Below, in pieces: positions 1-6,047 of a stretch of 29,996 nt of DNA. The number at the start of each line of letters is the position of its first letter. Within the stretch, counting starts at the first letter, position 1. The notes beneath the pieces are model-generated. The model was not told where the DNA came from and ran no database searches. It was given only the letters and a program-made list of their open reading frames with translations. The stretch lies in assembly GCA_018725275.1 (NCBI GenBank), contig QLUC01000006.1, positions 1-29,996 on the forward strand, given 5' to 3'. The DNA is from Bacillota bacterium (GTDB lineage: Bacteria > Bacillota > UBA994). The position numbers and the translations under genes were made by a program.

Positions 1-351
1 CACCGGCCAGGCCCTGCGAAACCATAATAAATGCGGCCCCCACCTTAACATAGGAAGCGACTACCCATAGCGGATACATGAACATCTCTACCCCCTCAAG
101 AAAGAACCCCGGCTGCGCAACTTGTATGAGAACGGCTGTGGGATAGAGGTAGCTCGCGGTGACCCCGCGGCCCAAGACTCCTACGGTCATCATGGTGAGA
201 AAGGCCAGTGAAAAGCCAGCTCCCCCTCCAAATTAAACGTCCGGCCTTGTCCTCAGGCACATGGACAACCTGCTCTGCTATATGCAGGATGCCTTGTGCC
301 CCGCCGTGTCTTTGCAGAGGTCCAATAATCGACTCACTAATGAGGGCTAGA
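1..351 (-). pseudogene. GerAB-like spore germination permease remnant (frameshifted, runs off left edge)
   Basis: On the minus strand an open frame from about 232 to the window edge reads as the C-terminal half of a GerAB/endospore germination permease: a membrane segment ending in VGVLGRGVTASYLYPT, then FFLEGVEMFMYPLWVVASYVKVG, matching the family pattern LG..t...yPt....FlERiE....lW....f.K (last motif is consecutive residues of which only the key W, K and E are diagnostic). The frame is closed by TAA at 233-235. A second frame upstream (about 236-348) reads HVPEDKAGRLIWRG, which could be the preceding loop (family: ..P.KAGR...G) after a +1 shift. About 250 N-terminal residues expected for the family are not found. 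GerAB proteins are inner-membrane permease subunits of germinant receptors. A decayed gene is the best reading; the upstream piece is uncertain. Confidence 0.55.
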
Positions 352-541
352 TTAGTTTAGCTCCCTTACAGGCACAGGTTTTCGCATCTTGCGTGTGGTT
401 TTCTGCATACACCCCACTTACCCTCTAATATATATTTCTCCGCTGGGACAAAGTGTATACTTCGCCATCCTCCAGCTGTGGTCTTAACCTAGGTGATATT
501 TTTCACTAACAAGTGTGAGTCTTTTCACTTGAACTCATTAA
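352..541. other. intergenic stretch, no gene seen
   Basis: No reading frame on either strand resembles a protein here. It separates two divergent gene remnants and is AT-richer than its flanks. Confidence 0.4.
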
Positions 542-1117
542 CTTCTCTGCTCGATTCTTATTAAGGGGTGCACCAACTGTATCAAGCATTGTCCCACCGA
601 GGCCATCAGGGTGCGTGACCCATTGTTGCCGCTAGATACCCCTATGGAGCTCGCTGCACAACTGGCCAAGGCAAGAGCTGCCGCCACATTGCCAAAACAA
701 AAATTGCGCGTGGGTGCCTTCTTTATCACCCCCTGCCCAGCCAAGACCACTGCCGTGTACCAACCGGAAGGCAACAACTCCCACGTGGATGGCACTATCT
801 CTATTGCCGAGATCTACGGACCATTGTTACACCTCCTGCCCAACGGCGACTCCCTCGCGCCCGTTAAAGCCAGTCGACATGGCCTAGGCTGGGCACTTCC
901 GGGGGGAGAGGGCTTGGCCGTGGCCGAACGTTCACAGCTTTGTGTAGCGGGCATCCATGAGGTGTGCGTCTTACTGGAGGAACTAGAGCAGGGACGCCTC
1001 GAGGGCGTGCACTATATCGAGGCGCAGTCCTGCCCGGGTGGCTGCCTAGGTGGCCCGCTGACCGTGGTCAATAGTAGTGGAACGGGGGCAATCTCCCTAA
1101 TACGAGGAATTTCTTAA
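542..1117 (+). pseudogene. [FeFe]-hydrogenase-like iron-sulfur protein, internally deleted remnant
   Basis: The open frame after TAA (539-541) begins with a ferredoxin cluster motif, KGCTNCIKHCPTEAIRVRD (CxxCxxxCP), and then jumps to LLPLDTPMELAA. It continues with the hydrogenase large-subunit C-terminal signatures FFITPCPAKTTAV, HVDGTISIAEIYGPLL and SCPGGCLGGPLTVVN. In intact relatives the first motif is followed by a second [4Fe-4S] motif and the first hydrogenase cysteine motif before the LDTPME block; that stretch, roughly 100 or more residues, is missing. The start is missing too (no ATG/GTG/TTG before the first cysteine with a ribosome site; an internal ATG-like start at 611 would drop the cluster). 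After GGPLTVVN the tail diverges and stops. The family consists of cytoplasmic Fe-S proteins, some of them PAS-linked sensory hydrogenase homologs. This copy cannot assemble the H-cluster site. Confidence 0.7.
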
Positions 1118-1185
1118 ACGCCCTTTGGGGCGGAAATCGCACGAATTGCTCCACACCATTACACGCCCCGCACTAAGTAACCTCT

Positions 1186-1790
1186 TCACGCTATGGGTCT
1201 GTCACTGGGCATGGGTAGACAGCGAGAGAAAGTCAGGCGTGACACGTAGCTGTGGTGCACATTTAGGTACTTGGCCACTTCCGCAACAGGGACCGAGTTC
1301 TCAAGCACGGCACAGGCGATGAGGTGGCGCCTGGCCTCGACTACCTTCGGCGCGCGCCCCTTGCCGCGCATGCGGCGATGGCGTCAAGCAGTACCGGCAA
1401 TTGATGAAGATAGGTGATTAGGGTGAGCAGCCTCCTATCGGCGTGACAGGCAGTCCGCTCATATGGTGGAACATTGATTTCGTCACTACGGGGCCAGCGA
1501 CTGTGCCAAGAGGCAGACTGGCAGTTTAACAAAAGAGAAACAGCTTTGTCGCACCCCACGCTGTCACTTTCGAGGACGAGATGAATCTGCTATTCTAATA
1601 AGACATAGGCATAGATACGAAAGCCGCTAACCGCCCTATTTACTGCCAACACATTGAGCAATTCTTGTTTGAGGCGGTTTGAAGTCAGCGTCATGCTTTG
1701 CCGCTCGCCCGACAACACCAAGTAGTAAACAGCCTGCCCCTTCACCAATATCCCTCCACGCCGAACTTTAGGATATGAGTTATACGCCAT
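1186..1790 (-). pseudogene. REP-associated (Y1/HUH) transposase remnant
   Basis: Three pieces on the minus strand join into one Y1 transposase. 1790-1590 gives the N-terminus, with RRGGILVKGQAVYYLVLSGE and GFRIYAYVLLE, matching the family start (GGi.hv..RG) and the ..iyAYvLMpNHiHLl strand. A TAG at 1590-1592 follows, then the same frame continues with QIHLVLESDSV, so the HUH motif is altered (first His replaced by Gln). The frame ends near 1341. A frameshift leads to 1371-1186, which carries KVVEARRHLIACAVLE and VAEVAKYLNVHHSYVSRL, the C-terminal helix-turn-helix region of RAYT proteins. Such enzymes mobilise REP palindromes as single-stranded DNA. The stop, the frameshift and the lost histidine make it inactive. 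Confidence 0.72.
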
Positions 1791-1889
1791 GAATCCCTAT
1801 TCCTAGCGTGAAGTTTCTTTGGTAACTAAAAACTTTTCCCTATTTTTCGACAACCGTAGTATATTTTGGCGAGGTAGGTCGAAATTTCG

Positions 1890-2117
1890 TTATTCGCCGG
1901 AAGTCGGTCGGCGTTTGAGCTTGCTGAGCAGGTCTTTGGCCTCCCGACGCCGCTCCTCCTCTAATGACTTATTCGCAACAATGCAGAACTCCAAGACCAT
2001 GCCTTCCCTTACCGGCGGTAAGTATTCTAGCGGGAACGGAGTTTCTATCTCTCTGCCGCCTACCAAGAGGACTGCGATATCGCCGGCGATGCGGTCTACA
2101 ACGGCCACAATCTTCAT
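1890..2117 (-). CDS. DUF3006 domain-containing protein
   Basis: This is a 75-residue protein beginning MKIVAVVDRIAGDIAVLLVG, which is the DUF3006 pattern (a.vDRieGd.Avl...), followed by a PLEYLPPVREG loop and a charged C-terminal helix rich in Glu/Arg. I chose the second ATG (2117) because GGGAG lies six bases before it but directly abuts the upstream ATG at 2123. It follows the metallo-beta-lactamase gene by about a dozen bases, so the two are co-transcribed; DUF3006 genes are commonly paired with ComEC-like hydrolases, and its job is unknown. A palindrome CGAAATTTCG (1880-1889) sits just past the stop codon. Confidence 0.8.
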   Translation of the reverse strand: MKIVAVVDRIAGDIAVLLVGGREIETPFPLEYLPPVREGMVLEFCIVANKSLEEERRREAKDLLSKLKRRPTSGE

Positions 2118-2128
2118 ACGCATCTCCC

Positions 2129-2974
2129 TTATCTCGTTCTTCGCTGTGTTTTTATGGAGAATTTCGCTCCGTCGGTACGAAGCACCACTGTCCCGTGCAC
2201 ATCGGTGCGGTAGATGTCCGCCCCACTTTCGCGCAGTCGAGCGAGCACAGATTCTGCTGGATGCCCATAAGGATTCCCCTGGCCAACGGAAATAATGGCC
2301 ACCTGCGGGCGCACCATCTGCAAAAAGGCCCTCGTGCTGGAGGTACTGCTGCCGTGGTGTCCTACCTTAAGAATTCGCGCGGCGATTCCCCCTGCCGCTA
2401 CGAGGTCCCTTTCTGCCCTTTCTTCCATGTCTCCCGTAAGCAGTAACGACACCTGTTCTGCTGTGACTAATGCTACTACCGAGCCATCGTTCAGACCATC
2501 GTAGGCCTGGCGTGGACCAATGACCCTAAGCGTAACCCCCGCGGCAAGTTCGACAACTTGAGCACTCGGAGTTTCAAACGGAATTTTTTTGTCATCTACC
2601 AGCCTGAGGTAGTTTAGAAATGTTTGCGAGGTATGTACTTGCCCTGAGTCGATAATGCGCCGCACGGGAAAGCTGGCCAAGACAGCAGCAAGCCCGCCGA
2701 TATGGTCGGCATGGGGGTGCGTCGCGATCAGAAGGTCAATCGATTGTACCCCCTCTGCCCTGAGATAGGCTACCACACGTTCGCCCATCTCCCTCCCCCC
2801 GGCATCAATCAGCACATTCACCTTCCCAGCCTGTAGCAAGATACTATCACCCTGACCAACGTCAATGAAATGCGCGGTGAGTATGGGCTGGGGGATAGCT
2901 CGACTCTGGCAGGCCACGAGAAATATCCCCAAAACAAGGGCCAACAAACCCAGCATTAACCGCCTTCGGTTCAT
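2129..2974 (-). CDS. ComEC-like metallo-beta-lactamase-fold lipoprotein
   Basis: This 281-residue protein has a lipoprotein signal peptide (basic MNRRR, hydrophobic core, lipobox LVAC with Cys22). It then has the metallo-beta-lactamase fold typical of the soluble ComEC C-terminal domain: HFIDVGQGDSILL (35-47), IDAGG, the metal motif THPHADHIGG (85-94), KVGHHGSSTS near 200, and a C-terminal SVGQGNPYGHP block ending in DVHGTV. Stand-alone members are thought to be exported hydrolases, possibly nucleases acting on extracellular DNA or phosphodiesters; the substrate here cannot be told. All metal ligands look intact. The start ATG is preceded by GGGAGGGG. The DUF3006 gene follows immediately. Confidence 0.88.
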   Translation of the reverse strand: MNRRRLMLGLLALVLGIFLVACQSRAIPQPILTAHFIDVGQGDSILLQAGKVNVLIDAGGREMGERVVAYLRAEGVQSIDLLIATHPHADHIGGLAAVLASFPVRRIIDSGQVHTSQTFLNYLRLVDDKKIPFETPSAQVVELAAGVTLRVIGPRQAYDGLNDGSVVALVTAEQVSLLLTGDMEERAERDLVAAGGIAARILKVGHHGSSTSSTRAFLQMVRPQVAIISVGQGNPYGHPAESVLARLRESGADIYRTDVHGTVVLRTDGAKFSIKTQRRTR

Positions 2975-3044
2975 CGCACACCCCTCCCATCGCCTTTACT
3001 TCAACATAGCTTCATACCAAAAAAACCAATAATCCCACCGAAAT

Positions 3045-3076
3045 TTATAAAAAACACCAGGATAGCCCTGGTGTTA
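3045..3076 (-). terminator. Rho-independent terminator after the tRNA-Leu pair
   Basis: A 9-bp perfect stem (AACACCAGG / CCTGGTGTT, 3053-3061 and 3067-3075) with a 5-base loop is followed, on the minus strand, by a run of T residues (TTTTTTATA). It lies just downstream of the minus-strand tRNA-Leu genes. Confidence 0.85.
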
Positions 3077-3084
3077 ATTTCTTA

Positions 3085-3168
3085 TGGTGTTCCGAGGTGG
3101 GACTTGAACCCACATGGTCTCCCATACGCCCCTCAAACGTACGCGTCTGCCAGTTCCGCCACTCGGAC
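3085..3168 (-). tRNA. tRNA-Leu(GAG), acceptor stem with one extra base
   Basis: This is a class II tRNA with a Leu-type D arm (TGGCGGAACTGGCAGACGC), anticodon loop TTGAGGG (anticodon GAG) closed by TACGT/GCGTA, a variable arm, T arm GTGGG-TTCAAGT-CCCAC, and an encoded CCA at 3085-3087. The 5' acceptor strand is GTCCGAG but the 3' strand is CTCGGAAC, one A longer than the CTCGGAC needed for perfect pairing. The stem must either carry a bulged A or end in a mismatch. It shares promoter and terminator with the tRNA-Leu(CAG) gene upstream. Confidence 0.88.
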
Positions 3169-3190
3169 ATTGTACTACTGGAAAGGAGAG

Positions 3191-3278
3191 TGGTGCCGAA
3201 GGTGGGATTTGAACCCACACGAGCGTAATGCTCACTGCGCCCTGAACGCAGCGCGTCTGCCAGTTCCACCACTTCGGC
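3191..3278 (-). tRNA. tRNA-Leu(CAG)
   Basis: The acceptor stem GCCGAAG/CTTCGGC pairs perfectly, with discriminator A and an encoded CCA (3191-3193). The anticodon loop TTCAGGG (anticodon CAG) is closed by CTGCG/CGCAG. A long variable arm (GAGCATTACGCTC) marks a class II leucine tRNA. The T arm is GTGGG-TTCAAAT-CCCAC. It is the first gene of a two-tRNA unit on the minus strand. Confidence 0.96.
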
Positions 3279-3295
3279 ATTTACCGCCGATACTT

Positions 3296-3324
3296 ATCTT
3301 ACAAGCAATCCTCTCTAGTGTCAA
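3296..3324 (-). promoter_or_regulatory. Housekeeping-type promoter for the tRNA-Leu unit
   Basis: On the minus strand TTGACA (3324-3319) and TAAGAT (3301-3296) are separated by 17 bases. The -10 element ends 17 bases before the first tRNA base. Confidence 0.8.
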
Positions 3325-3380
3325 GGACAAAATACTGCGTGACTTGAATCACATTTCCCCGTTGACAGTGACCGCTATCG

Positions 3381-3932
3381 CTATCTGGCGTATAGTCCGC
3401 GATAAATGTTGTAGACCCGCAACACGCGCCACACATAGTGGCGCGTCTCAGGAAAAGGTATCTGAGCGATATCGTCAATTTGACCAGACCATGTTTTTTC
3501 ATACAACCAATTGCGCACATTACCACGCCCGCCATTGTAAGCGGCCAAAACCACAGCCAGTCGGCCGTCAAATTGGTCATGGAGGTTTCTTAAGTACCAA
3601 GTACCCAATTTGACATTGATGGCTGGTTCAAAGAGTTGCTCTTCGTTAAAATCATGCCTGCCGATTTGCTCGGCAACCCAATGTCCTGTTGCCGGCATAA
3701 TCTGCATCAGACCCCGTGCGCCCTTAGGGGAAAGCGCATTTTTGCGAAAACTGCTTTCTACTCTAATAACCGCGGCCACAAGCAAGGGGTCAAGCCCGTT
3801 AGCTCTCGCGTTTTCCTCGATAATCTCCCGATAAGCATACGGATAGACCAGCTGCCACAGCGTCGGAGCCAAGAAGACTGCGCCGACCACGAGAACCAAG
3901 ATGCTTACCAAAAGCATTGTATAGCGCTGCAC
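3381..3932 (-). CDS. Membrane-anchored lytic transglycosylase (SLT family)
   Basis: This 183-residue protein has one N-terminal membrane anchor (about 6-26) and a soluble-lytic-transglycosylase domain. The signature IRVESSF carries the catalytic Glu (about residue 59), followed by GARGLMQIMP, then LGTWYLRNL and the active-site tail VVLAAYNGGRGNV. It cleaves peptidoglycan glycan strands to anhydromuropeptides outside the membrane. I chose GTG at 3932 because GGAGG lies 12 bases upstream and it follows the coaE stop closely. A TTG at 3953 (overlapping coaE, no ribosome site) and an ATG at 3917 are alternatives. It is the last gene of the polA-mutM-ytaF-coaE run, a common position for this family in Clostridia. 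Confidence 0.9.
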   Translation of the reverse strand: MQRYTMLLVSILVLVVGAVFLAPTLWQLVYPYAYREIIEENARANGLDPLLVAAVIRVESSFRKNALSPKGARGLMQIMPATGHWVAEQIGRHDFNEEQLFEPAINVKLGTWYLRNLHDQFDGRLAVVLAAYNGGRGNVRNWLYEKTWSGQIDDIAQIPFPETRHYVWRVLRVYNIYRGLYAR

Positions 3933-3934
3933 GC

Positions 3935-4537
3935 CTAGTTTCCGCCTCCGCAAATGTTTCTGTAATAACCCTGTACTTGTGCTTTGGTCGCTTCGATAGA
4001 GGTGTCAGTATCGACCACTCGGTGTGCCTTTTTTACTTTCTCGGCCAGGGGCATCTGCGCCGCAATTCGCGCCATCGCCTCGTCCCGCGTAAAACCACGC
4101 TCCATCACGCGCTGCAGCTGTTTTTCATACGAGCAGAAGACGACCCAGACCTCATCCACCAGGGAATCTAGTCCCGCTTCTATCAACAATGGCACTTCAA
4201 AGACAACTGCGCAGTGGCCGAACGCCTTTAACGCCAAGTATTTGTCCCACATGTCGTTCCATATTGCCTGATGGGTAAAGCCCTCAAGCGCTATACGCTC
4301 GGCGCGATCTTTAAAGACAATGGCGCCTAGCTTGGCCCTGTCAATTGACCCATCTTGGCACAATATACTGCTGCCAAAATGCACTACTACTTCGTTATAG
4401 ACCGACCTACCTTTTTTCATCAATTCTCGGGCCACTTTGTCTGCATCTACCACCGCCACGCCAATCTCCGCCAACATGCGGGCAACTGTTGTCTTACCCG
4501 CGCCAATGCCCCCGGTGAGACCGATCAGTATAGTCAT
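3935..4537 (-). CDS. coaE: Dephospho-CoA kinase
   Basis: The 200-residue protein starts MTILIGLTGGIGAGKTT, with the P-loop at residues 9-16, followed by VVDADKVARELM (the conserved DAD at the substrate site) and the VFEVPLLIEAG strand of CoaE enzymes. It phosphorylates dephospho-CoA on the ribose 3'-hydroxyl, the final step of coenzyme A synthesis in the cytosol. I set the start at ATG 4537, preceded by GGGAGAG; an upstream in-frame TTG would add seven residues. The downstream lytic transglycosylase gene starts at its stop codon or within its end. Length is normal for the family. Confidence 0.95.
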   Translation of the reverse strand: MTILIGLTGGIGAGKTTVARMLAEIGVAVVDADKVARELMKKGRSVYNEVVVHFGSSILCQDGSIDRAKLGAIVFKDRAERIALEGFTHQAIWNDMWDKYLALKAFGHCAVVFEVPLLIEAGLDSLVDEVWVVFCSYEKQLQRVMERGFTRDEAMARIAAQMPLAEKVKKAHRVVDTDTSIEATKAQVQGYYRNICGGGN

Positions 4538-4564
4538 GCTCTCTCCCGTTCCTCTCAAACCCTC

Positions 4565-5158
4565 TCACCTTACCATGCGCCAACATCCCAAAACAATTAA
4601 CATAACCCCGGGTAACATGGTGAGCACTTTCTCCGAAACAACATGGCTCAACTTCGCACCAAAGCTGATGCCGACGCTGAGGGCCACAATCTTAGAGACA
4701 CCTACGTATAAGGAACTCATGACCGGAGCTAGCCCCGCCATTCCCGCTCCCGCCCCCGCCCCAAGAGAGTCAAGGGCTAGGGCCAAACCCAAGACGATGG
4801 CTTCCCGAATGCTGATTTCACCGGAACGATCATGGTCAGCAAGGAGTGGGTCTCGCCATACCTCGACCACCTTAAGACCCCACTGACCGCTCGGTGACTT
4901 GTCATTTTTTTTAGGAGGAAAGAGCAGCAGTAACCCCAACATCACGAGAAGGGAAGCCCCTATGTTCTCTGCAAGTCCAGCTACGGTCGCTCTGCGCAAA
5001 GCCTCGCCCAGTGACATTGATACATACATGACGCAGGCTGAGGTCAAGCCAACGAGACAAACCAAACTGACGGGTATCTTCACCTTGCGAAGTCCAAGCG
5101 TAGAGCCGGCAATTAAGCCGTCAAGACTAACAATGAGGGCCAATACTAGGATGGCCAT
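4565..5158 (-). CDS. ytaF: Sporulation membrane protein YtaF
   Basis: This 197-residue membrane protein has about six hydrophobic segments in two halves. Between them is a soluble loop reading WRDPLLADHDRSGEIS (about 101-116), which resembles an EF-hand-like aspartate loop and is typical of YtaF, followed by ALALDSLGAGAGAGMAG. YtaF belongs to the MntP/YtaF-like small membrane proteins and is linked to sporulation in Bacillus; its biochemical role is not settled. GAGGAG lies eight bases before ATG 5158. The gene sits between mutM and coaE, the same order as in Bacillus subtilis, which supports both the name and a spore-forming Bacillota host. Confidence 0.92.
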   Translation of the reverse strand: MAILVLALIVSLDGLIAGSTLGLRKVKIPVSLVCLVGLTSACVMYVSMSLGEALRRATVAGLAENIGASLLVMLGLLLLFPPKKNDKSPSGQWGLKVVEVWRDPLLADHDRSGEISIREAIVLGLALALDSLGAGAGAGMAGLAPVMSSLYVGVSKIVALSVGISFGAKLSHVVSEKVLTMLPGVMLIVLGCWRMVR

Positions 5159-5222
5159 TAAATCTACTCTCCTCGCCCAAGAATACCTTACATTCTATGG
5201 ACTAAGGAGGGTGGCTGTGCCT

Positions 5223-6047
5223 TTAGATTTGGCAATGCGGGCAAAGATGCGTACTCCTCCCGGCGACCACAAGGCGCAAAAGAGGTGTATCACACAGCCG
5301 GCAAAGGCCATCTGTACGCCCGTAAACTTTAAGCTCTGTTTGGAAGGTGCCCCGGAACCCTGAACCATCTACATAATCCCGCACCGATGTGCCGCGCAGC
5401 TCTATGGCCCTCGTCAAAAGAGCCTGCAAGGCAAAGTGCAATGCGGCTAGTTCTCGCGGCGTTAGTGTAGATGCCACCCGCTCGGGATGTATGCCAGCGG
5501 CAAAAAGCGCCTCATCAGCATAGATATTGCCTATCCCAGCTATGATGTGCTGGTTAAGGAGCACGGCCTTTATCTTGCCCCGCCTAAGGCTGAGCATTGT
5601 GCCCAATTGCTCGACCGTAAAATCCGGCGACAAGGGCTCCACACCCAATCTGTCAATCCCAGCCACCCGCCCTATCTCGCCATCGGGGGCCAAGAACCAG
5701 GCACCGAACTGACGCGTGTCAGTGTAGCGCAGCTCCTTGTCTGAGGAGAAGTGTAGCACCACGTGGGTATGGGCGGGGCGCGGGACTTCGCTCGCACAGA
5801 ACCTTAACTGGCCGGTCATACGCAGGTGCACCACCAAGGTATAGCCCCGGGACAGTTTAAAAATGAGGTACTTCCCCCGGCGCCCTATTTCCCTGATGGT
5901 CCGCCCCTTTAGTTGGGCCTGAAAATCATCGGTGGCCATATTCTTCACTAATTTAGGAAGAGTGACTTGGCTACCCTCGATTGTTAGCCCTTGGAGATAA
6001 GGCGTAAGGCTTTGGCGAATGGTCTCAACTTCAGGCAGCTCAGGCAT
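5223..6047 (-). CDS. mutM: Formamidopyrimidine-DNA glycosylase (Fpg)
   Basis: The 274-residue protein begins MPELPEVETI, with the catalytic N-terminal Pro2 and Glu3. GRRGKYLIF carries the conserved Lys59, LRMTGQL follows, then the H2TH motif GIGNIYADEALFAAGIHP, and a C-terminal zinc finger with Cys249, Cys252, Cys269 and Cys272 plus the conserved Arg264. It excises oxidised purines such as 8-oxoguanine and nicks the abasic site. Its ATG overlaps the polA stop by eight bases (ATGCCTGA), so the two are translationally coupled repair genes. Confidence 0.97.
   Translation of the reverse strand: MPELPEVETIRQSLTPYLQGLTIEGSQVTLPKLVKNMATDDFQAQLKGRTIREIGRRGKYLIFKLSRGYTLVVHLRMTGQLRFCASEVPRPAHTHVVLHFSSDKELRYTDTRQFGAWFLAPDGEIGRVAGIDRLGVEPLSPDFTVEQLGTMLSLRRGKIKAVLLNQHIIAGIGNIYADEALFAAGIHPERVASTLTPRELAALHFALQALLTRAIELRGTSVRDYVDGSGFRGTFQTELKVYGRTDGLCRLCDTPLLRLVVAGRSTHLCPHCQI

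Noticed and set aside
1119..1132. CGCCCTTTGGGGCG hairpin after the hydrogenase remnant
   Set aside because: Only a 5-bp stem with no T run; too weak to call a terminator.
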